Positions 11,971 to 24,660 of a DNA stretch of 64,000 nt are shown one piece after another. This DNA is from Hofstenia miamia. Its lineage: Eukaryota; Xenacoelomorpha; Acoela. The notes below the pieces were generated by a model. The model worked only from the letters and a program-made list of their open reading frames with translations, was not told the DNA's origin and searched no databases. The position numbers and the translations under genes are program-made. Every line of letters starts with the position of its first letter. The first letter of the stretch is position 1. The DNA is taken from NCBI GenBank assembly GCA_004352715.1, contig SCFE01000002.1, positions 126,946 to 190,945 of the forward strand, written 5' to 3'.

Positions 11971-12648
11971 ATATNNNNNNNNNNNNNNNNNNNNNNNNNN
12001 NNNNNNNNNNNNNNNNNNNNNNNNNNNNNNNNNNNNNNNNNNNNNNNNNNNNNNNNNNNNNNNNNNNNNNNNNNNNNNNNNNNNNNNNNNNNNNNNNNNN
12101 NNNNNNNNNNNNNNNNNNNNNNNNNNNNNNNNNNNNNNNNNNNNNNNNNNNNNNNNNNNNNNNNNNNNNNNNNNNNNNNNNNNNNNNNNNNNNNNNNNNN
12201 NNNNNNNNNNNNNNNNNNNNNNNNNNNNNNNNNNNNNNNNNNNNNNNNNNNNNNNNNNNNNNNNNNNNNNNNNNNNNNNNNNNNNNNNNNNNNNNNNNNN
12301 NNNNNNNNNNNNNNNNNNNNNNNNNNNNNNNNNNNNNNNNNNNNNNNNNNNNNNNNNNNNNNNNNNNNNNNNNNNNNNNNNNNNNNNNNNNNNNNNNNNN
12401 NNNNNNNNNNNNNNNNNNNNNNNNNNNNNNNNNNNNNNNNNNNNNNNNNNNNNNNNNNNNNNNNNNNNNNNNNNNNNNNNNNNNNNNNNNNNNNNNNNNN
12501 NNNNNNNNNNNNNNNNNNNNNNNNNNNNNNNNNNNNNNNNNNNNNNNNNNNNNNNNNNNNNNNNNNNNNNNNNNNNNNNNNNNNNNNNNNNNNNNNNNNN
12601 NNNNNNNNNNNNNNNNNNNNNNNNNNNNNNNATATATATATATATATG
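11971..12648. repeat. (TA)n-bordered assembly gap (657 N)
   Basis: N from 11975 to 12631, preceded by tatatat and followed by a TA tract. Reading frames reported across it consist of unknown residues and are not genes. Confidence 0.95.
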
Positions 12649-13281
12649 GTTGGGGTGCATCCGAAATTGTAGTAAGTGTATTTAGGGAAGCAAATTATTC
12701 CTCTTTAATGATTAGCATGTCCTAAATCTATGACACCATAAAAGGCAAGTTAATTAGAGATTCATGCAAAAAGTTGAAAATTGTTTACCCCATGTTGTTA
12801 AATTTGACAATGCGGAGAAAAATTTTTCAATGTTGCTAATGGGTTGTTAAATTCATTCTGCATTTCAATAGTCGAATATTGTCACTTTGATGCACTTAGC
12901 TGCTCGTTAAGGAAGCCCAGTACCGTAACATTTGTGGTTATATTTTTCTTGTAATTTCGAATAATTTCAAAATATTTTATATCATTAAAAAGTGTGTTAA
13001 AACATTAAGCCGATTCACCCCAAATTATTCTTTATCAGTACAGGCAACGACCCTCTTGGCAAACTATTGTTTTGTGCATTGCTTTAGGTTAAGCTACAAA
13101 TATACGAAACGGCAAATTTAAATTGATATTTTCAAGTAACAAGGAGTTAAGAAAGTAAATCAACTAAAATTTACATTGCCATGAAGTAATCTTTATTTTC
13201 CATAAGATGCCGTGAAGGAAATAAATGCAACTATGCAACAGTTTTTCTATGATTGCTATTTATTATGCCAGACGCATTGTC

Positions 13282-13284
<3 letters not shown>

Positions 13285-13317
<33 letters not shown>

Positions 13318-14161
13318 NNNNNNNNNNNNNNNNNNNNNNNNNNNNNNNNNNNNNNNNNNNNNNNNNNNNNNNNNNNNNNNNNNNNNNNNNNNNNNNNNNN
13401 NNNNNNNNNNNNNNNNNNNNNNNNNNNNNNNNNNNNNNNNNNNNNNNNNNNNNNNNNNNNNNNNNNNNNNNNNNNNNNNNNNNNNNNNNNNNNNNNNNNN
13501 NNNNNNNNNNNNNNNNNNNNNNNNNNNNNNNNNNNNNNNNNNNNNNNNNNNNNNNNNNNNNNNNNNNNNNNNNNNNNNNNNNNNNNNNNNNNNNNNNNNN
13601 NNNNNNNNNNNNNNNNNNNNNNNNNNNNNNNNNNNNNNNNNNNNNNNNNNNNNNNNNNNNNNNNNNNNNNNNNNNNNNNNNNNNNNNNNNNNNNNNNNNN
13701 NNNNNNNNNNNNNNNNNNNNNNNNNNNNNNNNNNNNNNNNNNNNNNNNNNNNNNNNNNNNNNNNNNNNNNNNNNNNNNNNNNNNNNNNNNNNNNNNNNNN
13801 NNNNNNNNNNNNNNNNNNNNNNNNNNNNNNNNNNNNNNNNNNNNNNNNNNNNNNNNNNNNNNNNNNNNNNNNNNNNNNNNNNNNNNNNNNNNNNNNNNNN
13901 NNNNNNNNNNNNNNNNNNNNNNNNNNNNNNNNNNNNNNNNNNNNNNNNNNNNNNNNNNNNNNNNNNNNNNNNNNNNNNNNNNNNNNNNNNNNNNNNNNNN
14001 NNNNNNNNNNNNNNNNNNNNNNNNNNNNNNNNNNNNNNNNNNNNNNNNNNNNNNNNNNNNNNNNNNNNNNNNNNNNNNNNNNNNNNNNNNNNNNNNNNNN
14101 NNNNNNNNNNNNNNNNNNNNNNNNNNNNNNNNATATATATATATATATATATATATATATA
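13285..14161. repeat. (TA)n-bordered assembly gap (815 N)
   Basis: TA tracts at 13285-13317 and 14133-14161 flank N 13318-14132. The missing DNA is probably a long TA-rich satellite or hairpin that sequencing could not cross. Confidence 0.95.
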
Positions 14162-15248
14162 ACCAAATGTACTTATTCCAATAATGAAAATGGGTTTTTT
14201 GTTCTTAGTGATCAAGCACTTAAAATTAATTGTAACTTGCATGCATAATTTACTGCAATTAATTATTTATGCATCCAAAAATGATGTCGAGTCAACAAAT
14301 TTTGGAATTTAGACCTTGCCTCATTTACTCAATTCTGATAGCAAATTAGTATTTTCAAAAATACAAAAGAAATTAGCATTGCTTATGCTAATTGAGTGCA
14401 TTTATACAATAATAAAATTTCTTTTTGGAATCAATTATCTCCAAATAAGCAATTACTGATTACCAAACTTTGAATTATTTGGTAGAGACGCCTTGCTTTA
14501 CTAAACATACCTTATTTTAGGCATTAAGGAATATTTTTTTGGCAAACATTAATTTAGAAAACATTGATATTGATTAGATTACATCAGTCTCACTCTTATT
14601 GACTCGTTACTCAAATGCAACAAGATTCTCTTTGTTTTTTTAATTGGAATACTACCTATTTTAATGAAATTTCACTTTTAGTTGTCACCTATTTATTAGG
14701 AGCTACATTTTACTTTTATTGAAATCCACAAATAATGAAATAATTTAAAAAGTTTGAAATTTGGAATGTATTTATTGAGACAGAGAAAGAATCTTGCATA
14801 TTTTAAAAAATTCTTCTAAGTTCTTGCAGAATATTATTTCGTTTTCACTTTAATCGAAAAGATGTGCACAGCCCCACTTGCTTTGAAAATAAATATTTAC
14901 ACCTTTGTAAGCAAACATCAATTCTTATAAAAAAACTTTTATATTGTCAGTCTTTCAAAACTCAAGATCATTGTACTCATTAACACAGAATTTACAAGAA
15001 TTATTTTCTAACAGATTTCCTTCACTGTTGAAAATCATTAAATTATAAAATTTAAAAAATGTAAAGTTCTTATATTTTGAAGCTTTTATATATCAAGGAT
15101 TATTGCTTAAAGCGTTTTTTCCGAATTAAGCAAAAAAAACATGTTCTTATGCATTTTATGTTTTTTCCGAATTACTCTTAAAAAAACAATAACCTTTCAA
15201 ACAGCTTGGAATGCGGTTGAAGATAATTAATATAAAAATTATGAAATG

Positions 15249-15251
<3 letters not shown>

Positions 15252-15283
<32 letters not shown>
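15252..15283. repeat. (TA)n microsatellite
   Basis: About 16 uninterrupted AT units inside the receptor intron. Confidence 0.95.
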
Positions 15284-15286
<3 letters not shown>

Positions 15287-15949
15287 CATGTATACATATT
15301 AAAGTAAAGGTGCTATATAGTAGTAAATTTAAGGAAACAATTTATAGTGCTGATTTTGCAAATTCTCCATAGTACATATCGTCGAAATTCTGGTAGACAA
15401 ATTTCGGTGGGCACTAGTTACGTATAAATTTAACATTAAAAATAACTATATATTTATGAACTAAATTTCAAAGTTTCTTATTAAATGTTTTTGAGAAATA
15501 AAAAATTTGTATAGACACTTGATATTATTGGCAAAATTTTGCTCAATAAATATTGAAACATACAGAAGTCGGTATTATTTAAAATTTGTGTTGCAATATG
15601 TCAGTTTTAGCCATTCCACTTTATACGAAGCAAGTAAATGTTTAATTACCATTTCATTTACTTGAAATAAAAAACATTAAAAACATTGATGTTTTTTCAA
15701 GTTGTTATAAACATGTGTTTTCCTCCCTGTTTAAATAACGTGCTTAAAACAGTGCAACCTTCATATATATATATACGAATTTCTCAAATTTGAAATAATT
15801 TTATAATTCTTATCCCTATCTTAGGGAAAGCAACTTTCCATAATTATTAATTCTAAATAATAGGCATCTTACCTGTATTTAGAAACTCAGCCATTTTATT
15901 TTGTTTTTAATATAGAAATTTTTTCCATTTACCTCCATTTCGATATGCA

Positions 15950-15952
<3 letters not shown>

Positions 15953-15983
<31 letters not shown>

Positions 15984-16699
15984 NNNNNNNNNNNNNNNNN
16001 NNNNNNNNNNNNNNNNNNNNNNNNNNNNNNNNNNNNNNNNNNNNNNNNNNNNNNNNNNNNNNNNNNNNNNNNNNNNNNNNNNNNNNNNNNNNNNNNNNNN
16101 NNNNNNNNNNNNNNNNNNNNNNNNNNNNNNNNNNNNNNNNNNNNNNNNNNNNNNNNNNNNNNNNNNNNNNNNNNNNNNNNNNNNNNNNNNNNNNNNNNNN
16201 NNNNNNNNNNNNNNNNNNNNNNNNNNNNNNNNNNNNNNNNNNNNNNNNNNNNNNNNNNNNNNNNNNNNNNNNNNNNNNNNNNNNNNNNNNNNNNNNNNNN
16301 NNNNNNNNNNNNNNNNNNNNNNNNNNNNNNNNNNNNNNNNNNNNNNNNNNNNNNNNNNNNNNNNNNNNNNNNNNNNNNNNNNNNNNNNNNNNNNNNNNNN
16401 NNNNNNNNNNNNNNNNNNNNNNNNNNNNNNNNNNNNNNNNNNNNNNNNNNNNNNNNNNNNNNNNNNNNNNNNNNNNNNNNNNNNNNNNNNNNNNNNNNNN
16501 NNNNNNNNNNNNNNNNNNNNNNNNNNNNNNNNNNNNNNNNNNNNNNNNNNNNNNNNNNNNNNNNNNNNNNNNNNNNNNNNNNNNNNNNNNNNNNNNNNNN
16601 NNNNNNNNNNNNNNNNNNNNNNNNNNNNNNNNNNNNNNNNNNNNNNNNNNNNNNNNNNNNNNNNNNNNNNNNNNNNNNNNNNNNNNNNNNNNNNNNNNN
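15953..16699. repeat. (TA)n tract and gap (716 N)
   Basis: TA tract to 15982, then N 15984-16699. Unlike most gaps here, its right side is not TA but an RT fragment of a LINE, so part of that LINE may lie in the gap. Confidence 0.95.
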
Positions 16700-16890
16700 A
16701 TTTTTAATGATTGGACTGTGTGTTTTTTGAAAGTTTGAATCGAGAAATATTTCTTCAGTAATAGTTTTTTTTAATTTTGCTGGTCGAATAAACATAAATT
16801 CCGTTTTTGATGCATTCATCTGTATGTAAAACAAGTTTAGATATTGATTGAGGGAGTCTATCCAGTTCGATGAATCTTTTGCAATATTAA
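16700..16890 (-). pseudogene. LINE reverse-transcriptase fragment
   Basis: The minus strand reads continuously as DSSNWIDSLNQYLNL, then MNASKTEFMFI. This is the stretch after the RT catalytic box in APE-type LINEs (usual form: NvKKTefmlF). It breaks into the gap on its 3' side and has no upstream RT. A dead fragment lying in the receptor intron in the same orientation as the host gene. Confidence 0.6.
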
Positions 16891-17740
16891 AAAAATCATA
16901 TAAAATATATGTACAAAATTTTTACATATTTATTTCCAGGTGAAGTTTTTTTTGAAAATTAGCAAAAACATTTTTATTTTCATTTGTGACAAGTAAATTT
17001 CAAATTCGAACACACAAAGCACAAATTTTCAATAGATGGGATCCTCAGATTCGAATCATTGTAGTGGCTTCTATTTGGTAGCAAAGATATAAATATTAAT
17101 CGAGGGGGTTGAGACAGAGCATCAACAGCTCTAGTTTGAACAGACTCCTCACTAAATTTTCAGAAATTTATCATAAAGACAGTTTGGATTCCGCCATACG
17201 TCTACTGTCAGTTTCTGTTGCAGATATAAACAAATTCACAAGTTGAAATTATTTATATTTCAAATAATGCACCAAAATGAAAATATTTTTTAGCAAGTAG
17301 TTTGTTTTTTTACAAGATTGACAATGTCTAAAATTTCACATTTCATTGTTGAATTAATTGTAGAGTCATTACTCAAATGGAAAGTAATATCTTGTGACTT
17401 TTTGGAGAGGAATGCTGCATTAGTTAATTACTTCGATTGATAGCTAGATTGGGAAAGCCACTTCAGTATGCGTTTTGTAATTAAATCTAGAGCCTCTTAT
17501 TGTACTATTCTTATTGCAATGGTTTCTAATAGCATTTACTTAAAATTGATTTATCGAAGTAGACTTCAAATTAATGCATATTTATTGTAGGTAATTTTTT
17601 GAGAAATGGGTAATATCATACAAAAGAAATTTATTGCCTAAGTTGATAAGACTGCAAACTAACACACATAGACACTAAAATTTAAATTTGCGAAAATATA
17701 AACAAAGGGCTTAAGATTTTTAATGAAAATTCATTATAAT

Positions 17741-17764
17741 ATAATAATAATAATAATAATAATA
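17741..17764. repeat. (ATA)n microsatellite
   Basis: Eight trinucleotide units (ataataata...), in the receptor intron. Confidence 0.9.
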
Positions 17765-20700
17765 GTAATTTTATTCCTGTACACAACAGTGTACGCAATT
17801 TGTAGAGGTTTAGGATGTAAACCTAGGAATTAATTCATTCATTTTATTGCATCGTAATCTTTTAATATTGATAACCTGTTTTTGAATATATAATATTGTA
17901 AATTGTTTTAGAAAATATATTTCTGTACGATTCAAGCATTAACTAATTGTACATACATTGTAAGAAATTTTTGTACGGGTTTGCGTTATGACACGCTGAG
18001 ATAATGATTTGAATATATGTGTGTGTGATTTCCTACCCTGATAATTTTATTGGAATAAATTATTGGATTAATCAGAATACTCACGCATACTTATTTACCA
18101 CTTCTAAGTAGGCCTAAGTTAATGACATAAGCATAAGTAAAATTACCTAGTTTCCATTATAGAAACCACACTGAATAATGGAAACAATTCAAATTCGATT
18201 CAATAGTTACACAAAATAAAATATATCCGGACTCACCGATACAAATTAAGTAATTTGATTAGTAATAAATACGATTTATCGTTGCGTTTGAAAAAGAGGA
18301 TTATTTTGAAAACGGCTAATATTGAGCCCCAATTAATCGAGAAAGTAATCAATCGATTTTAAAAATGCTGGTGTAAAGAATTATTATATAATCACCTTCC
18401 AATTCTTAATAGTGTAATTTTGAATATACGTATTAACAAATAACAATTCAAAGAATAAAATTGCCAGGTTTATCAATGAAAATATTTTATTGCAATTTGA
18501 AATTAAGAACTACATGCAATATTTCCAAATCAAGCATTGAAAATCATTTTAGAGGCCTAATGTAATGGGATGAATCAATAATTTACATGGCTTGTAAAAG
18601 GAAATCACTTAAAAAATTAATAATTTTTATAATATTTTTATGTACTGTTAACTTTTTATAAAGATATTAAATGTAACTGGTTTTCTGGCACATCAATAAT
18701 GTGAAAATTTAGTGAAAATCACAAATAATAAAAAATACATAAATGTTTAAAGAAAAAAAATTATTGTAAAAAAATTTAAACACACAAATTTTTATGTTAA
18801 ATACAAAGCTAAAAGTATATAATCTTCAATGAGAGGAGTAGTCTTAATAACTAATTCAAGTCTTCTGGTTTACATGGAACCGCAAAAAAAAAACCAAGTC
18901 ACAAATTTTTTCAATAAGCAATTTAATAAGAAAGTGTGCACTTTCTTTCAGATTGAAACGCGTAGCAAGTAGTTTACTTCACAGTCGACAGAATTCTTTA
19001 TTAATATAGGCCCTAATTTTTCAGGGGACTATGATCTCAAAATGGGGTATGCCAAGAGACAGAAAAAATCTGATATTTATGAATTCTAGCAAAAGTGAAA
19101 TTTATTTTATAAATACTGCTTAAATTTAAAAAAATTAGCATTTATTAAGATCCGTCAAATTGTATGATAATGAAAAACGATCCAATCTGATCTCTCAAAT
19201 TTAAGATAAATGACTAAACAAATTGAGTTTCAGAATTTAAAATGTTCATCATTTGGAAAATGAGTTTATGAAGTCAACGAAGTTGTAAATTTTTTAATGA
19301 CGTATATCCGTGAAATTAAAAAACTTAATGCTAATCTTTTTCAATTTTTTCAAAATTTGCATGTAAAACTGGTCTGCAATATTATTTCAATGAATATTCT
19401 GGCAAAATAGGTCCTTCGGATATTAGCAAAAATGCTTTTCTTCACTTTTTGAATTGGACGAGCATAGCATGTCCAAAATTGAACATTTTCCAGATTTTTG
19501 GCAATTTTTTGCTCCCAATCGACGCAAGTCTCTCTCCAATTAAAATGTGGAAATAAATTTAACTCTACTATTAACATTTAAAATTAACAGATTATCTTTT
19601 GTAGGTGGCCCGAATTCTCAAAATGTGCGCTAGACACTTGTTTATTATTGGATATGCCTGGGAAAATGGACGGTATGCTTATTTTCTTTCATTCAAGCAA
19701 TATGTAACTACCAACGTGCTGAACTTTACAATAACAATGCATTGGCTGGCCTGTTGTCAAGGTCATTCTTGCCTACTAATTTTTTCATTACAATCAAATG
19801 TTTTTGACATAAATGAAATTCAATTCACATCTTCAATATCCCTAGGATTTCCATTCATATATTAGTGGAGATAGTTATTGCCCGGCGGTATATCGATACC
19901 GAAACTGATCGGTATTTAATTAAAAGTAAGCTGTGTGCATTGTTTGCAAACCCGCAGGTCAATGCTTGCTGTAGGAAAATTTAAAACGTTTCTGTTGTAG
20001 GCTTAAGATATAGCAGTTTGGAAAATTCAGAAATTTCTTAAGAAGAAAATTTAATTAAATATTCATAGTTTAATCAAAAATACAGGTTGGATTGCTTTAT
20101 ATTGAAAGTTTCAAAGCTTGTATTAATGAGGTGCGTTTATATATTTTCGGGTTCGCAATAAATTTTTAGGCATATTGCAACAAGGATATTGCTAAATACT
20201 ATATTTTCTCAAATAAATGTGTATTAAATGTATATACCAACTTCGCATACTTTCCTACTCGAATGTAAATTTTTCTGTTGCAAACGAAATGGCAAAAGTA
20301 GAACATTTGAAAGTTTTCTTTGACATTAATAATGCAAAGAGGATAACTTATTAATATTTATAGAGCCCTTTGAAACTGATATTTCTTCTATACATTTGAA
20401 CTTAGTTTCGTAAATTCTATATTTCAATAACTCAATTGATGCTGTGAGGTGCATATGTAATTAAATTCCTACTCAAATTCAGTTAGCTTCATACGATGCA
20501 ATTACATATTATCTCTTTGTGTGAAGCTAAGCATAAAACATAGTTGTATCTTTTTGGGCTATTACAGGTTATAAATTATTAATATTAGTTAGTAAAAATG
20601 TAATTATAAAAATTATATAATTTTCTATAATTGCTATATTATTATAACCGAGCAGTTTGAGAAATCGGACGTACATCCAGAAAAGCTTGTTCAATAAGTA

Positions 20701-21146
20701 GGCAATATATTTATGTACTAAACTTTTTAAATTTCAACCGCTTTTTAAGTTCGCCACGTTTCTTAGCATCAGTAATTACATGGATTATATAAATGAATCA
20801 TTGAAATTTGTTTTTACACTGAATTACAATATAATAAAATAATTACAAAAACAAATATCTTATAATGTACGAAGTAACATAGTATAATAATAAATAATGT
20901 AATATATGTAATATTATAATATAGAAATATAGATATTTATATTCTAAAATACTACATAATTTATAGTTGATTAGGATATGTGTGTTAGCACGGCTTCGTG
21001 TGAAGAGTTTATTTGTATTTGGCTTTTTACACACAAAGATCATAAATTTAGAAAAAATTATAAGAAAAATTGATTAAGATTACCTTAAAAAATTTTTTTC
21101 ACACAGTTATTTTCATTTTCAACCCTATTCTGACTGTGAAAACTTT

Positions 21147-22161
21147 NNNNNNNNNNNNNNNNNNNNNNNNNNNNNNNNNNNNNNNNNNNNNNNNNNNNNN
21201 NNNNNNNNNNNNNNNNNNNNNNNNNNNNNNNNNNNNNNNNNNNNNNNNNNNNNNNNNNNNNNNNNNNNNNNNNNNNNNNNNNNNNNNNNNNNNNNNNNNN
21301 NNNNNNNNNNNNNNNNNNNNNNNNNNNNNNNNNNNNNNNNNNNNNNNNNNNNNNNNNNNNNNNNNNNNNNNNNNNNNNNNNNNNNNNNNNNNNNNNNNNN
21401 NNNNNNNNNNNNNNNNNNNNNNNNNNNNNNNNNNNNNNNNNNNNNNNNNNNNNNNNNNNNNNNNNNNNNNNNNNNNNNNNNNNNNNNNNNNNNNNNNNNN
21501 NNNNNNNNNNNNNNNNNNNNNNNNNNNNNNNNNNNNNNNNNNNNNNNNNNNNNNNNNNNNNNNNNNNNNNNNNNNNNNNNNNNNNNNNNNNNNNNNNNNN
21601 NNNNNNNNNNNNNNNNNNNNNNNNNNNNNNNNNNNNNNNNNNNNNNNNNNNNNNNNNNNNNNNNNNNNNNNNNNNNNNNNNNNNNNNNNNNNNNNNNNNN
21701 NNNNNNNNNNNNNNNNNNNNNNNNNNNNNNNNNNNNNNNNNNNNNNNNNNNNNNNNNNNNNNNNNNNNNNNNNNNNNNNNNNNNNNNNNNNNNNNNNNNN
21801 NNNNNNNNNNNNNNNNNNNNNNNNNNNNNNNNNNNNNNNNNNNNNNNNNNNNNNNNNNNNNNNNNNNNNNNNNNNNNNNNNNNNNNNNNNNNNNNNNNNN
21901 NNNNNNNNNNNNNNNNNNNNNNNNNNNNNNNNNNNNNNNNNNNNNNNNNNNNNNNNNNNNNNNNNNNNNNNNNNNNNNNNNNNNNNNNNNNNNNNNNNNN
22001 NNNNNNNNNNNNNNNNNNNNNNNNNNNNNNNNNNNNNNNNNNNNNNNNNNNNNNNNNNNNNNNNNNNNNNNNNNNNNNNNNNNNNNNNNNNNNNNNNNNN
22101 NNNNNNNNNNNNNNNNNNNNNNNNNNNNNNNNNNNNNNNNNNNNNNTATATATATATATAT
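21147..22161. repeat. 1000-N default gap plus (TA)n
   Basis: Exactly 1000 N (21147-22146), a placeholder size, followed by a TA tract. True distance across it is unknown, so the receptor intron length is only nominal. Confidence 0.95.
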
Positions 22162-22480
22162 TATCTTACTTACATAAGGTGATTTCCATGTTTCTTTAAA
22201 TTATTGATGAGTGATTTTCATCTCAAAACATGTTTCAAATGAAGGTTATATGTTCCAAAAACATTAAGAATCAATTCAGTTCTTAAGATTATATAATACA
22301 AGTTTTAAATTATGAGATTAAAAACTTCATTAATGTATGCATATAAATATTATCACTGTTTTATGTTATTAATAGGTTATAAAAACACAATTATTTTGAT
22401 TTCAACATGTAAATAGAATTTTTATATGAAAGAATAATCCAGTAAGCTCTATCAATAATTAGAAAAATCAAAATATTAAA
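22161..22480 (+). repeat. Dispersed 0.32-kb repeat, copy 1 (partner 43707-44035)
   Basis: Collinear with 43707-44035 over about 320 bp (shared blocks include gatgagtgattttcatct and gttcttaagattatataat), roughly 80-85 percent alike with small indels. Both copies follow a 1000-N gap ending in TA repeats. It lies just 3' of receptor exon 1. Confidence 0.7.
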
Positions 22481-22712
22481 TTTTTTGAAATATACACTAG
22501 ACTTAAAAATATTTTCAGCAACCATTCTAACTTCCTTGAAAACAAGTGTTCATCCAAAATTCAATGCTAGTCTGAATTTCGTTTTTACCTGAGTTAAACC
22601 CTATGTATAATTTGTTCAAAATTCTTGTAACTGAAATTCTTGTTTGAAAATGACATGGCTAGCTACCATGCAAATAATACTAAATATTTTTAGGATTTAT
22701 TGATATTCTCAC

Positions 22713-23034
22713 CTAATGCCACAGATGATGCGCTTCTCTGAGCTCCAACGACTGCATAAATACGCTTGTTATCTTTTAAGATGTCAACAATTTGCTTGAC
22801 TACGAGTCCTTCATTCTTGTCTGCTGCTCTGAAGTCAATGTTTAAATTGTGATTAGGAAATAGATGGGTATAGTTTTCTTTTAGAACAGATTCTGCAATA
22901 CGAGCGCCTTGGTAGGCCGAACTTGTGTTGCTTGTAGTAATAACCACAACTAAAAGTTCTGGTTTAGATGTTGTAGTATGAATTATAAAAATTAAAGTCA
23001 AAGCAAAACTCAACCAAACCGAATTATGGCCCAT
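22713..23034 (-). CDS. GABA-B-receptor-like class C GPCR, exon 1 (N-terminal part)
   Basis: Codes for residues 1-107 plus the first base of codon 108. The ATG is at 23034-23032. The N-terminus is a typical signal peptide (hydrophobic run about residues 6-19, likely cleaved near HTTTS) followed by a secreted alpha/beta fold start (KPELLVVVITTSNTSSA). The exon ends with VVGAQRSASSVAL at a GTGAGA donor (22712). That motif is the ligand-domain signature where GABA-B1 has a serine pair contacting GABA, here SASSV. Joining to 8578 gives VALGHLLQYYNIPQ without a break. A 3' splice-like site (ggcaatttcag) ends 12 bases before the ATG, suggesting a non-coding leader exon or trans-splicing. Confidence 0.85.
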
Positions 23035-23044
23035 GTTACACTGT

Positions 23045-23055
23045 ATCTGAAATTG
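23045..23055 (-). promoter_or_regulatory. Candidate 3' splice site before receptor ATG
   Basis: The minus strand reads ggcaatttcag followed by 12 bases and then ATG. The position fits either a 5'-UTR intron or a spliced-leader acceptor. Inference only. Confidence 0.4.
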
Positions 23056-24289
23056 CCAAGTGATTGGATACTGCGTCTGTAACACATCTCTACGTTAAAA
23101 TATAAATATTTTTTTAAAAAATTATTATCCAATGAAATAATAATGTCTTGGCAGAATAATTAAATCATTTCTTTTATTTTGTTCAGAACATTTAAACTGA
23201 CTAAGCAAAATTATTATTTACTTTAATACATCTTCATAATTTTACAACTAAGTTTTTTCCATTTCAATATTTGAATTCAAACTAATTAGTAGGGCCCAAG
23301 TTATGAAAATTTCGGAGTCAGTTTTGGTATTGGTATGGCTATGGACTATATCTCGCTCTTTTTGCTTCCTTTGAAATATTTTAATTACATAGTTTTTATT
23401 TTTTCGAATACAACATTTGCTATTGTTTTTGGCAACAACGGATTTTGTTTTAAGGATGGGTATTTAGAGCCTAAGTACATGGAATAATTGGAAAAATTTT
23501 GAAAGGTACCTAATTTTGAACAAACCAGATGAATTTATAATTCTAATTCTTCATCATATATGCTGCAATGACATTAATAAATAAAAAATGAAAAATAACA
23601 AACAAAAATTTTCAATTTTTTTAGTGAAGCACAAGATATCATCATATCATATCAAAATAAAAATTTAATTAGTGCCTTTTTGTTTGTCGACTTCTTGTTT
23701 TTTGAAGAAAATGTTTCTTCACGGTTTAGCAACACAAAATAATGAGTTTATTAAAACACGATTCGACATCTTGAGCAATGTTATTGTGTATGGAAGATCC
23801 TTTGTGTTTTGTATGTCCCGAGTATAGTGATGACTTAAGATGTCTTCTAAGTTATCTTTCCTCGAGATGTATGAGTCTCAAGATATCCAAATACAATTAT
23901 TAATTTTATTTTATCGAAGTTATTTGAATCTTCTAAATTTGAGTTCACACAGTACATCTTGCTTCAACTATTTGTTATATTTTGATTGGTAATTTTGATG
24001 CGTTGTGATAACTTATTGCATTGATTAATAATTTCAAATTGAGAAAATAGGCTCCTTAATGAAACCTAGCTCTTTGCTCTTCAAATAAAATTATGACCGT
24101 TAACATTGATTAAGTGTCGGAAAATTAAAAATAAACAATTTTTTCTAGTCAATCAGTGCAAACTGAAATAACTTAAAGTATTTAAGAATTTGTAATACGT
24201 ATATTCTGTTATACAAAGTATCCTGATAACATGACAATCCTTTCACAAAAATGAATTCTGCTTACTATTGGTTCATTGCGAAATGCAAA
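23056..24289. other. Intergenic DNA between receptor and LINE
   Basis: AT-rich, with no recognisable coding. No promoter motif could be supported for the receptor, although its promoter should lie here or further upstream. Confidence 0.5.
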
Positions 24290-24299
24290 ACTGATTGTC

Positions 24300-24660
24300 C
24301 TGCTGTAATGCATGTAAAAATGCTGTTGATGATAGATCTTTTGTATGCGTCTCTTGCAATACATGTTATCACTTGAATTCATCATGCGTTGGTTTCAACT
24401 CTAGCGGAATTGAATTTTTGATAAGATATGGTGATAATGTACTAAGTTTTTGCAACACCTGTGTAGAAAGTGCGAAAAGGCAAAGAGTCTCGGAATACTC
24501 TACACTTTTTAGTTCTCTTGCTTTGAAAATTGATACTATTACTACTGAATTATCTATCTTAAGTACTGCACTCAAGAATCACCCTCAGACACTCCTTCGC
24601 AGTGAAACTAGTTTTTCTGTAACTTCATCACCTTCTCCTAATACTGAAGATATTTCGTGA
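24300..24660 (+). pseudogene. LINE ORF1 fragment with PHD finger
   Basis: The frame carries a full C4HC3 PHD spacing: C-x2-C-x10-C-x2-C-x4-H-x4-C-x21-C-x2-C (CNAC, CVSC, YH, SSC, CNTC). A leucine-rich helix follows. PHD-type ORF1 proteins are known in CR1/L2-like LINEs. A stop (TGA 24292-24294) precedes the frame and no ATG opens it, so it is 5'-truncated; it stops at 24658-24660. Its place just before LINE ORF1 and endonuclease pieces argues against a host PHD gene. Confidence 0.6.

Larger units (their letters stand above)
8579..22712 (-). other. 14.1-kb intron of the GABA-B-like receptor gene
   Basis: Donor GTGAGA at 22712-22707 and acceptor TTTAG at 8583-8579, both phase 1. The intron is AT-rich and contains four assembly gaps (11975-12631, 13318-14132, 15984-16699, 21147-22146), several (TA)n tracts, an LINE RT fragment (16700-16890), a possible MITE (10041-10307) and an (ATA)n tract at 17741-17764. 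No other gene is supported inside it. A further small exon hidden in a gap cannot be excluded, but the protein reads through the junction without loss relative to GABA-B receptors. Confidence 0.75.

Noticed and set aside
11933-12725. Several reading frames of 235-253 codons
   Set aside because: Almost entirely N translated as unknown residues, bordered by YIYIY from TA repeats. Same reasoning for frames across the other gaps (13.2-14.2, 15.9-16.8, 21.1-22.2, 29.4-29.7, 37.2-37.9, 42.5-43.7 and 56.8-58.1 kb).
24300-24660. Host PHD-finger gene
   Set aside because: Followed in order by LINE ORF1 and endonuclease pieces on the same strand, lacks an ATG, and the same segment is duplicated with them.
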